From contig CAWGRQ010000007.1 of NCBI GenBank assembly GCA_963824985.1, positions 23,044 to 87,043 of the forward strand: a stretch of 64,000 nucleotides of DNA, written 5' to 3'. Shown here in pieces: positions 18,317-27,469 of this stretch. The translations under genes were made by a program, and so were the position numbers. The DNA comes from JAFNAG01 sp963824985. Lineage in GTDB: Bacteria > Acidobacteriota > UBA6911. Numbering within the stretch: position 1 is the first letter of the stretch; every line of letters begins with the position of its first letter. Below the pieces are notes generated by a model. The model did no database searches, had not been told where the DNA came from, and saw nothing but the letters and a program-made list of their open reading frames with translations.

Positions 18317-20077
18317 GTGTTTAACAATCATCAGGTCAGATCCTACAAAGCCGGCAAGGTTCTTGAGCGCATGTCAAAGAAACTCAACCGCCAGGTTGTT
18401 GGTTCGCTGGCGGCCTGTGTTCACTGCGGCTTGTGCACGGATGCATGCCATTATGTGCTGACCAATCCGGACGACCCGACTTACGCGCCTGCCTACAAGG
18501 CGGACCGCATCCGCAAGATATTCAAGAGGCACTTCGACTGGACCGGCCGCGTCATTCCCTGGTGGGTGGGCGCAGCGAGCCTATATACGGATGAGGATCT
18601 CGAGGAGCTGAAGGACATCGCATTCGGCAAGTGCACCAACTGCCGCAGGTGTTCGATCAACTGTCCGATGGGCGTCGATTTCGCGACCGTAAATCGGATG
18701 ACGCGCGGGCTGCTCGTCTCGGTCGGGGTCATGCCCGAGGGTGTCGCCGTTGTCAGCAAGGACCAGTGGGAGATCGGCAACCAGATGGGAGTCCTGAAGG
18801 AGGAGTATCTCGACACTCTCGAATGGATGTCAGAGGAACTGAGCGGTGAGCTTGACGATCCCGATGCCGTTATCCCGGTGGATAAGATGGACGCCGATGT
18901 CGTTTACTCCATCAATCCTCGAGAGGTGAAGTACGACCCCCGTACGATTGCCGATGCGGCCAAGATATTCCACTTCGCCGGTGAAAACTGGACCATGCCC
19001 AGTGAAGGATGGGACATGACGAACTTCGGGCTCTTTTCCGGAGACGACGAGCTCGGCGGAGCGGTGGCGCGGCGTCTTTACGAGAAGGTGGTCGAGTTGC
19101 GGGGCGGGAAGCTGGTCATCTCCGAATGCGGCCACGGATACCGTTCGACCCGGTGCGAGGGCCCCAACTGGGCGGGGATGGATATTCCTTTTGAAATGGA
19201 AAGCTCCGTGATCACGATGCTGCGCTATATCAAGGAGGGAAGGATCAAGGTCGACAAGTCGCGAAACAAGATCCCGGTCACATTCCACGATTCCTGCAAC
19301 AACGCCCGCAGCTGCGGCCTGTTTGAAGAACCGCGCGAGCTGCTGAACCTGGTGGTTAGTGATTTTCGCGAGATGGTTCCCAATCGATCGGAGAACTACT
19401 GCTGTACCGGCGGCGGAGGCGCGATGTCGATGTCGGAGTATACGCCGAGGCGCCTGAAGTCCGCGCGCGTCAAGGCTGAGCAACTGACGGCGACCGGTGC
19501 GAAGGTGGTCGTGACCTCGTGCCACAACTGTGTTGACGGCCTGACTGATTGCATCCGCCATTATAAGCTCAGCATGGATGTAACCCAGTTGGTCAACCTG
19601 GTGGCGAACGCGCTCGTCGTTCCCGTCCGTGTGGCGGTTCCCGAGATGGCCGAGGCGGCGCCGCAGAAGCCCGAGGAGCCTCGCAGCCTCGCCGGGCGAA
19701 AGATCCTGGTGGTGGACGATGAGCCCGATGTCCTGGTGTTTTACGCCGCGGTGCTGCAAGATAACGGCGCGACGGTTTTCGAGGCTTCCGACGGCGACAT
19801 GGCTCTTGATCTCGCCCGCCAAGAGCGACCCGATCTGATCACCCTCGACCTCTCCATGCCGGGTACGGACGGAGGCAAGGTATTCGAGACTCTGCGCAAT
19901 GATCCGGAAATCGCCCAAATCAAGGTCTGCATCATCACCGGCAGGCCCGAGTTGCGCCGCTTGATCTATGACCGCCCCGTGCTGCCGCCGGAAGGGTATC
20001 TGGACAAGCCCGTCGACGAGGAGACTCTGTTGCGGAACGTTCGTAAGATTCTGGAGGTGAAGGAGGTCGGTCTCTGA
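18317..20077 (+). CDS. HdrD/DsrK-like iron-sulfur subunit fused to a response-regulator receiver
   Basis: 586 residues from a GTG start behind GGGGAG. The first ~440 residues are a DsrK/HdrD-like oxidoreductase: [4Fe-4S] motifs CVHCGLCTDAC and CTNCRRCSINC, then cysteine-rich CCG segments (HDSCNNARSCG with NYCCTGGGGA, and SCHNCVDG) expected to hold the catalytic cluster. A Pro/Ala-rich linker leads to a complete receiver from ~residue 463: ILVVDDEPDV, phosphoacceptor in LITLDLSMPG, Thr in CIITG and Lys in YLDKPVDE. A redox subunit under phosphorylation control, or reporting redox state to a relay, is the natural inference. The likely kinase lies two genes on from the membrane partner at 17551. 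Confidence 0.88.
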   Translation: MFNNHQVRSYKAGKVLERMSKKLNRQVVGSLAACVHCGLCTDACHYVLTNPDDPTYAPAYKADRIRKIFKRHFDWTGRVIPWWVGAASLYTDEDLEELKDIAFGKCTNCRRCSINCPMGVDFATVNRMTRGLLVSVGVMPEGVAVVSKDQWEIGNQMGVLKEEYLDTLEWMSEELSGELDDPDAVIPVDKMDADVVYSINPREVKYDPRTIADAAKIFHFAGENWTMPSEGWDMTNFGLFSGDDELGGAVARRLYEKVVELRGGKLVISECGHGYRSTRCEGPNWAGMDIPFEMESSVITMLRYIKEGRIKVDKSRNKIPVTFHDSCNNARSCGLFEEPRELLNLVVSDFREMVPNRSENYCCTGGGGAMSMSEYTPRRLKSARVKAEQLTATGAKVVVTSCHNCVDGLTDCIRHYKLSMDVTQLVNLVANALVVPVRVAVPEMAEAAPQKPEEPRSLAGRKILVVDDEPDVLVFYAAVLQDNGATVFEASDGDMALDLARQERPDLITLDLSMPGTDGGKVFETLRNDPEIAQIKVCIITGRPELRRLIYDRPVLPPEGYLDKPVDEETLLRNVRKILEVKEVGL

Positions 20078-20128
20078 TTCGGCTGCGGCGCGAGCAGTGT
20101 CTGCGGGTTTCAAACCCAGCGCGTCCCG

Positions 20129-20155
20129 TTGCCGGCCGGGAAACTCGGCCGGCAA
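20129..20155. other. Intercistronic hairpin
   Basis: TTGCCGGCCG and CGGCCGGCAA form a perfect 10-bp stem around a 7-nt loop, between the HdrD::receiver gene and the kinase gene. No T-run follows, so it is more likely an mRNA stability or attenuation element than a classic terminator. Confidence 0.5.
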
Positions 20156-20182
20156 TCGCTGCTGTCAACAGGGGAGGCTGAG

Positions 20183-21589
20183 ATGGAGCTTCCATATCAG
20201 CAATACTTCGATGCGATGCCCTGCTATCTGACGGTGCAGGATCGCAACTTTCGCGTAATCACGGCCAATGCGCGTTTCCGAGAGGCTTTTGGAGACTATC
20301 GCGGACGCTATTGCTATCAGGTTTACAAGCACCGGCCGGAGAAGTGCGAAGAGTGCCCGGTCGAGATCACGTTTCGCGACGGCCGGAGCCATAGCAGCGA
20401 GGAGAGGGTAAAGTGCCTTGACCGGACCGAGGTCTCGGTCATCGTCTACACCGAACCAATCCGCGACGGGCGCGGCGAGATTATAGCTGTAATGGAGCTG
20501 TCCACTGACATCACCGACATCAAGAGACTCCAAAATCAGCTGCGTGACAGCCAGGCGCGCTATCACAATCTGTTTGAAAGGGTGCCCTGCTACATCTCGA
20601 TCCAGGACCGAGACCTGAACATCGTCGATGCCAACCGCCTGCACCGCGAGAGTTTCGGCACCTTCCTCGGCTGTAAATGCTACGAGATTTACAAGCACCG
20701 GAGCGAAGAGTGCTATCCCTGCATCGTACGGCAGACTTTCCTCGACGGGGAGGTGCATGTTCATGAAGAGGTGGTCACGTCGCAGGACGGCAAGGCAGTG
20801 AATGTTCTGGTTCACACCTCGCCGATCGTCGGCGCCTCGGGGGAGATCGAGAACGTCATCGAGATGAGCGCCGATATTACCCAGATCCGCGAACTGCAAT
20901 CGCAGCTGGCATCCATAGGCCTGCTGATCGGTTCAATCTCGCACGGCATTAAAGGACTGCTCAACGGACTGAACGGGGGCATCTATCTGGTCAATAACGG
21001 TCTGGCGACCAACAACCGTGCACGGCTGGCTCAAGGATGGGAGATCGTGCAGCGCAACGTCGGCCGCATCCGCGGCATGGTTCTCGACATCCTCTATTAC
21101 GCGAAAGACCGCGAACCCGAGTGGAAGCCGCTCTCCGCTCCGGCGATCATCAATGAGGTCTATGAGCAGATGCGAGACAAGGCGCGCGAGCTGGGAATTG
21201 ACTTGAGGAAAGAAGTGGATCCTCTGACAGGGGAGTTCGAGGCGGACGAGAAAGCGCTCCGGGCGTTGCTTGTAAACCTGAGCGAAAACTCTCTGGACGC
21301 CTGTCGCATCGACAAAAAGAAAGAAAAGCATGCCATAACACTCCGGCTCACGCGAAACGGCGGCAGCGTGCAATTTGAGGTCGAAGACAACGGCATTGGA
21401 ATGGAGCGGGAGACTCAGGAGAAGGCGTTCAGCCTCTTCTTCTCCTCGAAAGGAAACGAGGGCACCGGCCTGGGGCTGTTCGTGGCCAACAAGATCGCTG
21501 CGGCGCATGGCGGCAAGATCCAGGTTGAGTCGAGAATTGACGAGGGCACTCGGTTCATAGTTACAATTCCAAAAACCAGAGCCACATGA
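20183..21589 (+). CDS. Cytosolic double-PAS histidine kinase with Cys-rich PAS domains
   Basis: 468 residues; ATG after GGGGAGG. Two PAS domains (~1-125 and ~130-250) each begin PCY-T/S-(V/I)QDR and carry the motif CY-x2-YKHR-x-E-x-C-x2-C (RPEKCEECPV; RSEECYPCIV). A HisKA-like box (GSISHGIKGLLNG) and an HATPase domain follow (N-box NLSENSLDAC, DNGIGME, TGLGLFVANK). There are no membrane segments. The duplicated cysteine pairs suggest metal, Fe-S or thiol redox sensing. Its likely targets are the receiver of the upstream HdrD fusion and the stand-alone receiver that follows, which share an unusual sequence after the conserved Thr. Confidence 0.85.
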   Translation: MELPYQQYFDAMPCYLTVQDRNFRVITANARFREAFGDYRGRYCYQVYKHRPEKCEECPVEITFRDGRSHSSEERVKCLDRTEVSVIVYTEPIRDGRGEIIAVMELSTDITDIKRLQNQLRDSQARYHNLFERVPCYISIQDRDLNIVDANRLHRESFGTFLGCKCYEIYKHRSEECYPCIVRQTFLDGEVHVHEEVVTSQDGKAVNVLVHTSPIVGASGEIENVIEMSADITQIRELQSQLASIGLLIGSISHGIKGLLNGLNGGIYLVNNGLATNNRARLAQGWEIVQRNVGRIRGMVLDILYYAKDREPEWKPLSAPAIINEVYEQMRDKARELGIDLRKEVDPLTGEFEADEKALRALLVNLSENSLDACRIDKKKEKHAITLRLTRNGGSVQFEVEDNGIGMERETQEKAFSLFFSSKGNEGTGLGLFVANKIAAAHGGKIQVESRIDEGTRFIVTIPKTRAT

Positions 21590-21643
21590 CGGAGGATGAG
21601 TTCCACCGGCATGACTTGTCCTTGGTAAAAGGGAGAGAGCGCA

Positions 21644-22027
21644 ATGACCGAAAAGAAGACCATCCTTATCATTGATGATGAGCCAGACACGCTGACTTAT
21701 TTCTCCAGCCTTCTGGAGGACCACGGCTATGCGACCCTAACCGCCGAGAATGGGGACGAAGCGATAGCTCGGGTTGAAGCGGCCCCTCCCGACCTGATCA
21801 CGCTCGATATCTCGATGCCACAGACATCGGGCGTGCGCTGTTACCGTGAGCTGCGTGAAAATGAGAAATGGCGATCGATCCCGGTCATCATGATCACCGG
21901 GATTTCGGAGGACTTCCGCACCTTCATTTCTTCGCGCAGGCACGTGCCGCCGCCCGATGGCTATATCAGCAAGCCGGTCGATGAAGCGGAACTGCTCGGC
22001 CTCGTTGGCAAGCTCCTTGCTTCGTAA
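21644..22027 (+). CDS. Single-domain response regulator
   Basis: 127 residues. CheY-like: acidic pair in ILIIDDEPDT, Asp in LITLDISMPQ, Thr in IMITGIS and Lys in YISKPVDE. Between the Thr and the Lys is a long basic loop, EDFRTFISSRRHVPPPDG. It closely matches the loop in the receiver fused to the HdrD-like protein (ELRRLIYDRPVLPPEG) and is longer than in the other receivers here. It is the last gene of the plus-strand block; the next gene points the other way, with a 70-bp convergent gap. Confidence 0.88.
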   Translation: MTEKKTILIIDDEPDTLTYFSSLLEDHGYATLTAENGDEAIARVEAAPPDLITLDISMPQTSGVRCYRELRENEKWRSIPVIMITGISEDFRTFISSRRHVPPPDGYISKPVDEAELLGLVGKLLAS

Positions 22028-22098
22028 GGCGTGCCCACGGCGGAATCCCGATCGGTCGGCGAATGAAGCCCTGGCATTCATGCGGAGCGCCTTTGTTC

Positions 22099-22473
22099 TC
22101 ACTGTAAAAGGCCAAGAGCTTTCACCACCAGGTCCCTGATCAGGGAAAGCTTGAACGGCTTGGCGATGAAGTCGTATGCGCCCATTTTCAGGGCCTCCTT
22201 GGCCTTTTCGACCGTGGCGAATCCTGTGATGATGATCACCTTGGTTTCCGGGGACACCCTCTGAACCCATTTCAAAATTTCGATGCCATCCAACTCCCGC
22301 ATCTTGAGGTCGGTGATCAGAATTTGAAACTGCTTTTCTGCGATACGCTGAATGGCCGCGTTGGGATCCGTGAACGTCTCGATGTCCAGATCGACCTTTT
22401 CCAGAGTAGAGCGCAACCTATGGCAGACGATGGGCTCGTCATCCAGGATCATAACACTGGCGCTTTTGCTCAC
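22099..22473 (-). CDS. Single-domain response regulator
   Basis: 124 residues from a GTG preceded by GGAGG; longer readings lack a ribosome site. Receiver motifs: ILDDEPIV, Asp in ILITDLKMRELDG, Thr in IIITGFAT and Lys in FIAKPFK. It is close in sequence to the receiver at 31566, which like this one neighbours a PEP-synthase-like gene. It lies downstream of PEP-synthase-like protein 3 on the same strand. Confidence 0.88.
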   Translation of the reverse strand: MSKSASVMILDDEPIVCHRLRSTLEKVDLDIETFTDPNAAIQRIAEKQFQILITDLKMRELDGIEILKWVQRVSPETKVIIITGFATVEKAKEALKMGAYDFIAKPFKLSLIRDLVVKALGLLQ

Positions 22474-22704
22474 AGTTTCCTCCGCTGCTGTCGCAAACAT
22501 TGAGCCGTCGGGATGAAGCCTCAGTCGCTCGCCCGTCCGGAGAGGGGCAAGCCGAACCTTCCTTCGCGCTTTCCGGTCCCGTGTTCCAGCGATGAAACCG
22601 CAGATCATGTGCCACGCGCAACTGCGGGGCTGAGAGAATCAGCTTTCGTTGGGATCCAACCCTGCGTGAACTTACCAGAATCACGGCTCCGGGAAATGCA
22701 TCTT

Positions 22705-25263
22705 TCAAGACGTCGGATCGCCCGCTTTCCCAACGGCCTCAAGGAAACGCTGTGCGAAAAATTCAATATCGTTTTCACTCCGCAATAACACGTCCAACTG
22801 CCGAGTATAGCCTATCAGTTGACCGATAAGCCGAAACTTGGCCTCCATTTGCGTGCGCTCGATCTTCTTGCTCCTGGCGATGATAAGGTCTCCTTTGCTC
22901 TCCACGGCAAAATCACTTTGTTCCAGGATCTGGGCCAACAGCCTGACTCTTCTGCTGCGCCGGGTCAATTCGGTGACCCCTCCGAAGAAGCGAAAGTAGG
23001 CATAGTTCTTTTCTGCATCCTCCGAGAGGTTTCCATCAACCATGTTGAAGTGATAACCCAAGGCCAGATTGAGGTTGACATATTCGCCGGTGACCAGGGC
23101 GAGATTTACATTCACCCTGCTTCCCGAAAGAGCCTGGGCGGACAGGTTGCTCGTGAAGCTGGACATGAACCCCTTGAGGTCCAGATCCACAGGTTCAGAC
23201 TGCCATATTCCCGGGGCGACCAGCGCCCGCAATATTGCCAGCAGTGGCGCACACGTGATGTCCTCAAGCGAGGACTCGCGGAAAGGAACGCCTCGCTTGA
23301 TGCCACCGCCGATATCGACGACGGTGAGGTCGAGCGGAATCGGAAGCCTCAATTTGGTTGCGGAATGAGCGGCATCCAGCTGGCTTGGTTGAATCCCCTC
23401 GGCAATCTTTCTCACCGCCATTTCGTGGCCGAAGCGAATGATGTCATGAAAGGTCTTGCAATGGCCCGCTTCAAATTCGCCGGATTGAGGATCAGTCAGA
23501 TTGAGGGTCGATACTCTTTTCAACGCCCTTCTCAGCAGCTTGAACTCGTAGGTTTCTTCGTAGGGGATCTTCTCAATCAGCTGGGCGGTCAGAAGCTCCT
23601 TGACGATCCCGCGATAGATCACATTTTCTTCGGCATCCACTGTAACATCCGTTCCGGGTTCCAGAATTTGGGTGGCCTTCCCGGTGCCCACGATCGTTGG
23701 CACCCGATATTCCCTGCAGATGGTAGCCATGTGGCCGGTGACAGCACCGAGATCGGTCACGACGGCGCTGGCCAGAGGCACGATTTTCGACATCCGGGGG
23801 GACGTATGTCTCGACACGAGCACCGCGCCCCGGGGGAAATGCCGGCCGTCTTCTTCGGATTGCACATGAAATACGGTTCCTGCACCTATGCCCCTGCTTG
23901 CAATTACTCCCACATCCTTTAAAAGGAGGGGATAGCTTCTGGCTGCCGCAAGCAGCTGAACCTTGTCCGGCCCCGCCTTTGCGGATAAGCGAAGCGGCCT
24001 GGCCTGGAGGTAAACCACCTGATTATTTTTGTTTACAGACCATTCGATGTCCTGGAAAGATTTCATGTAATGTTCGATGTGCAGGGCTCCTTCGCCGATC
24101 TTCCCCGCCAGCGATGCATCCAAGCAGGGTTGTTGCTGCTTTTCCTGAGCAACAGGAGTCAATGCAATTTCCGATTCTTCCCCTGACGCGTACTGCACTG
24201 CCTTGCGGCCGATATTTTGCCCCAGGATAGGGTGCGGGGCGTCCCTGGACACGATAAACTGATCGGTTTCTCCTTCCCCCTCGACCACCAGTTTGCCCAG
24301 CCCCCAGCAAGCCGTCAGGATCATTGCGTTCGATCGCAAGCCAGTCGGATCCGTCGTGTAGATCACACCGCTCGCGATGGGAGAGATCATAGGAGTGCAA
24401 CCGACAGCCATGGCGATCGGATTGCGCTCAATACTCCTGTTCTTGCGATAGGAGATTACCTCTGGGGAAAACAGACTGGCCACGACTCGTTTATAGGCCG
24501 TAAAAAGTTCCGAAATGCGCACGTTAAGAACCGTTTCGTATTGGCCTGCGTGACTTATCTCGCTGTCTTCTCCCACAGCACTGCTACGAATTGCCCAGCG
24601 AGAATCTGATGCGCCCTTCAGGGATTTCAGGACTTCGCGAACTGCCTTCCGGATTTCCACGGGAATCCCGGCCTGCAGTATCCGCCGGCTCAGTTCCTTG
24701 GCGTTCCGTTGCGTGTCTTGCCCATCAAGCTCCTCTTGCATCAGAGGAATCAACCACTTTTCGAGGTGGTTGTATTCGATGAATTTCCTGAAAGCATAGG
24801 TCGAAATCACGAAGCCATCGGGGATCTGCAACCCCAGGCGACCCCTCAACTCGCCCAGGGTGGACATCTTCTCTCCCACCAGATCCGACATCTCCCTGGA
24901 TACTTGGGAGAGGGGATATACATACTCCCCGGTCGTTTCCCAGAGCCGCGGCTCGAATTCACACCTGATCCCGTTTTTCGCCTTTTCGAACGCTTCAAAT
25001 AGCGACAGATATTGCTTTTGAGTCATCAGATTGAGATCGTAAACAAACTTGTAAACAACATCCTCCAATCGAGCGACGGCCGACTCGATGTAGTGTTTAT
25101 CGAAGAGGTAGTCGCCGCTCAGCTTTTCTCCCATGTCGGCCATAAGTTCCAGGGCCTGATTGTTATAGTCCAGGAGTTCCCTGAAGGTCTGAAACAGCAG
25201 GTGGACCGATACCCGTTCCCGATTCGCTTTACGGCGGCCAAAAAGGCGTGTGAGATCAAACAT
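22705..25263 (-). CDS. PEP-synthase-like protein 3
   Basis: 852 residues. Motifs in order: N-module FRELLDYNNQALELMADMGE, ATP-grasp LVGEKMSTLGELRG, IRSSAVGEDSEI, HAGQYETVLNV, WGLGKLVVEGEG and DIEWSVNKN with YLQARPL. The presumed phosphohistidine is in TGHMATICREYRVP. The C-module has HCKTFHDIIRFGHE, VVDIGGGIK, LGYHFNMVD and YAYFRFFGG. ATP-binding motifs look complete. The PEP-binding barrel is absent, so phosphoenolpyruvate synthesis is unlikely. The nearest neighbours are the receiver at 22099 downstream and a MITE-like insertion upstream. Confidence 0.8.
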   Translation of the reverse strand: MFDLTRLFGRRKANRERVSVHLLFQTFRELLDYNNQALELMADMGEKLSGDYLFDKHYIESAVARLEDVVYKFVYDLNLMTQKQYLSLFEAFEKAKNGIRCEFEPRLWETTGEYVYPLSQVSREMSDLVGEKMSTLGELRGRLGLQIPDGFVISTYAFRKFIEYNHLEKWLIPLMQEELDGQDTQRNAKELSRRILQAGIPVEIRKAVREVLKSLKGASDSRWAIRSSAVGEDSEISHAGQYETVLNVRISELFTAYKRVVASLFSPEVISYRKNRSIERNPIAMAVGCTPMISPIASGVIYTTDPTGLRSNAMILTACWGLGKLVVEGEGETDQFIVSRDAPHPILGQNIGRKAVQYASGEESEIALTPVAQEKQQQPCLDASLAGKIGEGALHIEHYMKSFQDIEWSVNKNNQVVYLQARPLRLSAKAGPDKVQLLAAARSYPLLLKDVGVIASRGIGAGTVFHVQSEEDGRHFPRGAVLVSRHTSPRMSKIVPLASAVVTDLGAVTGHMATICREYRVPTIVGTGKATQILEPGTDVTVDAEENVIYRGIVKELLTAQLIEKIPYEETYEFKLLRRALKRVSTLNLTDPQSGEFEAGHCKTFHDIIRFGHEMAVRKIAEGIQPSQLDAAHSATKLRLPIPLDLTVVDIGGGIKRGVPFRESSLEDITCAPLLAILRALVAPGIWQSEPVDLDLKGFMSSFTSNLSAQALSGSRVNVNLALVTGEYVNLNLALGYHFNMVDGNLSEDAEKNYAYFRFFGGVTELTRRSRRVRLLAQILEQSDFAVESKGDLIIARSKKIERTQMEAKFRLIGQLIGYTRQLDVLLRSENDIEFFAQRFLEAVGKAGDPTS

Positions 25264-25356
25264 AATGTCCGAAATACTCAGCCGGGCGACTCACGCGGTC
25301 TGACGTTCTACCTTTTTGAATCATGAAGCTGCAAAGAAGCCGGACAGCCAGCAGGA

Positions 25357-25638
25357 GCAACTGTTTAGCCGATACTGAACAGCAGAACGCAAAGACGCAA
25401 GGACGCAAAGAGATTCCTTTCGGTTCGCGGGCGTGGGCGGCCTTCGGCCGCATCCTTGGGCGAGCCGCGCGAGAAAGCGCAATCCTCATGGTAGCCCCTG
25501 CCCGCTTTCTCGCGCGGCTCGCCCAAGGATGCGCCAGCGCGAAGCGCTGCGCCCACGCCTGTTGCTCAGTGTCGATCTTTGCGTCCTTGCGTCTTTGCGT
25601 TTTGCTTCTTCATCCATTTGATTTGGCTTAACAATTAC
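25357..25638. mobile_element. MITE-like element, copy 2 (~281 bp)
   Basis: Same terminal inverted repeats as copy 1 (GCAACTGTTTAGCC at the left end, GGCTTAACAATTAC at the right). A perfect flanking repeat CCAGCAGGA lies at 25348-25356 and 25638-25646. The interior is longer than in copy 1: a second palindrome (CGAGCCGCGCGAGAAAGCG with its complement) is retained here and partly lost in copy 1. It occupies most of the 25264-25740 gap between PEP-synthase-like protein 3 and the TIGR02186-type gene; the rest of that gap shows nothing recognisable. Confidence 0.82.
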
Positions 25639-25740
25639 CAGCAGGAAAGTGCGTGCGTCTCGCGCGCTCATAGGAAGCACCGTCCTCTTTGTAAAATTCA
25701 CGCATCAATCGTCCGGCCCTGCCGGATGTGACAGTCCGAA

Positions 25741-26529
25741 TCAATGGCCTCTCTTGGAACGGAATATGAACCCGACCAGCGAACCGCTGAACATGGCGAT
25801 AAATACTGAAATGACGCCATAAAGCAATCCGCTCCGAGTGGCCATATCGGAAACCAAGGCCGGAAATCCCGCCAGTTTCACCTCAACCACGTTGTTATAA
25901 AGCAGGTTCCTCTTTCCGTCTTTGATCGTGATCAGCTCGAGCTTGTAAGCGCCCGGGTAGATCTTGGCGGGGATGGGCAAAAACGCTTCGACCCGGTCCC
26001 ATGATCCCTCAGGCATTCGCCTTATCCGAATGTCTCCTTGAGAAATCTGATATAGATTCTCGGCCTCCTTTAGCTTGACCAATTCCCCGACCAGGAAAGG
26101 AGTTTCATCCGGCGACCTGTCTTGCAGACAGCCGGCAAGCTCTGAACGGTAGTGCCGTGACGCAGCATCCTCGCCGTCACCGAGCAGGGCTGTCCTTTGA
26201 GAAGTCCAGAGCAGATACGCTTTCGGCACGTTGTGAAACGCGATCTCTTCCACATTCATCCACAGGCCCAGGACACGTGATTTCTTCATGACCACCAGAT
26301 CCTCCGGAGGTCCTACCAGCCTCAGCGCCACATCGCTGCCATTGGGTACCGCGGCCGTGACCGTCAGAATCTGTCCGGAGAAAAAGCTGCCAATCGAGAT
26401 CGTTTCGGGACGAACCGTGATCATGCCCGCCACGGTATCCGCGCCCGGAGCGCGGGGAATGCGACCTGCGAACATCAATCCGAGCACCAGAAGGGCACGG
26501 GATACAGTGTGCAGCTCCTTGCCGTGCAT
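25741..26529 (-). CDS. TIGR02186-type membrane-anchored periplasmic protein
   Basis: About 262 residues from MHGKELHTVS, behind GGAGG within the end of the TauE gene (1-nt gap). An N-terminal signal peptide is followed by a ~200-residue beta-rich extracytoplasmic domain (MITVRPETISIGSFFSG, LWMNVEEIAFHNVPKAYLLW). One C-terminal transmembrane helix follows, with a basic tail (LLYGVISVFIAMFSGSLVGF). This is the Alph_Pro_TM/TIGR02186 architecture, known to neighbour TauE/SafE transporters; its function is not established. A paralogue at 36315 also follows a TauE gene, which supports an accessory role in export. Confidence 0.8.
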   Translation of the reverse strand: MHGKELHTVSRALLVLGLMFAGRIPRAPGADTVAGMITVRPETISIGSFFSGQILTVTAAVPNGSDVALRLVGPPEDLVVMKKSRVLGLWMNVEEIAFHNVPKAYLLWTSQRTALLGDGEDAASRHYRSELAGCLQDRSPDETPFLVGELVKLKEAENLYQISQGDIRIRRMPEGSWDRVEAFLPIPAKIYPGAYKLELITIKDGKRNLLYNNVVEVKLAGFPALVSDMATRSGLLYGVISVFIAMFSGSLVGFIFRSKRGH

Positions 26530-26530
26530 G

Positions 26531-27466
26531 TCAGTGTCCTCCCTTGTAGGATAAGAGCACCTTGGGATTGAACAGTAGCCCAAATAGAATCTGGCACATC
26601 ACGACGAGTATCAGAATTGCGAGGCAATTCCTCAGCTGATCGCCTTTCAGGCGCTTGCTCATACGCACTCCCAGCTGCGCGCCGCAAGATGATCCAATCA
26701 GCAGAATGAGAGCGAGGATGAAGTCCACGGTGTGATTGACCTGTGCCTGCATGATCGTCACTTCCGCGCATGTGAAAAAGATCTGGAAAAGGCTGGTGCC
26801 AATCACCACATGCATGGGCATCCTCAACAAATAGACCATGACGGGAACCATAATGAATCCTCCGCCCACGCCCATGATGGCCGAAAGGACGCCAACAAAT
26901 CCCCCGAGAATAAGAGGAACAAGAAGAGAAACTCTCACCCCTGACTTGTTAAATTGCATCTTCAAAGGCAGGCTGCCAAGCATGTGCGCGTAAAGCGAAG
27001 AAACCCTGGGGGACGAGGAAGTCGAGCCCTGAACGCCGCGGGATTTTCTGAGGCTCTGCAGGCTTTCGACAAACATGTAGCTGCCGATGATTCCCAACAT
27101 GGCAACATAAGTGATTCTGATTACGAAGTCGGCGTTTCCGGTCGAACGCAGGAGTTTCACCAGGTGAACCCCGAGGCCTCCGCCCGCGAGGCCTCCCAGG
27201 AGAAGGATAATACCCATCTTGAAATCGACATTGCCCAGCTGGTAGTGCGCATACATTCCCGAGGCAGAGGCAGCTACAATCTGGTTGGAATCGGAAGCAG
27301 CCGCCACGGTCGGGGGAATGCCGATCATGATCAACAGGGGAGTCATCAAAAATCCACCTCCGACGCCAAACAGCCCGGAAACAAACCCCACCAGACCTCC
27401 AAGACCCAACAAGAGAAGCAGATTGACGCTGCCGGCCGCGATCGGCAAATAAATAGAAAAACTCAT
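26531..27466 (-). CDS. TauE/SafE-family exporter 1
   Basis: 311 residues and about eight transmembrane helices in two repeats, each starting with the family's Gly-rich turn (GLFGVGGGFLMTPLL and AIMGVGGGFIMVPVM). The family exports sulfite, sulfoacetate or related sulfur anions. The first repeat carries SDSNQIVAASASG, shared with exporter 3 and not with exporters 2 and 4. The start codon, with GGAG upstream, lies four bases after the kinase gene, so they are co-transcribed. Export of sulfite leaked from APS reduction is a reasonable inference, but the substrate is unproven. Confidence 0.85.
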   Translation of the reverse strand: MSFSIYLPIAAGSVNLLLLLGLGGLVGFVSGLFGVGGGFLMTPLLIMIGIPPTVAAASDSNQIVAASASGMYAHYQLGNVDFKMGIILLLGGLAGGGLGVHLVKLLRSTGNADFVIRITYVAMLGIIGSYMFVESLQSLRKSRGVQGSTSSSPRVSSLYAHMLGSLPLKMQFNKSGVRVSLLVPLILGGFVGVLSAIMGVGGGFIMVPVMVYLLRMPMHVVIGTSLFQIFFTCAEVTIMQAQVNHTVDFILALILLIGSSCGAQLGVRMSKRLKGDQLRNCLAILILVVMCQILFGLLFNPKVLLSYKGGH

Positions 27467-27469
27467 CTG

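Noticed and set aside
25323..25631. Open frames across the MITE-like element as genes
   Set aside because: They arise from the palindromic GC-rich sequence, lack ribosome sites and differ between the two copies.
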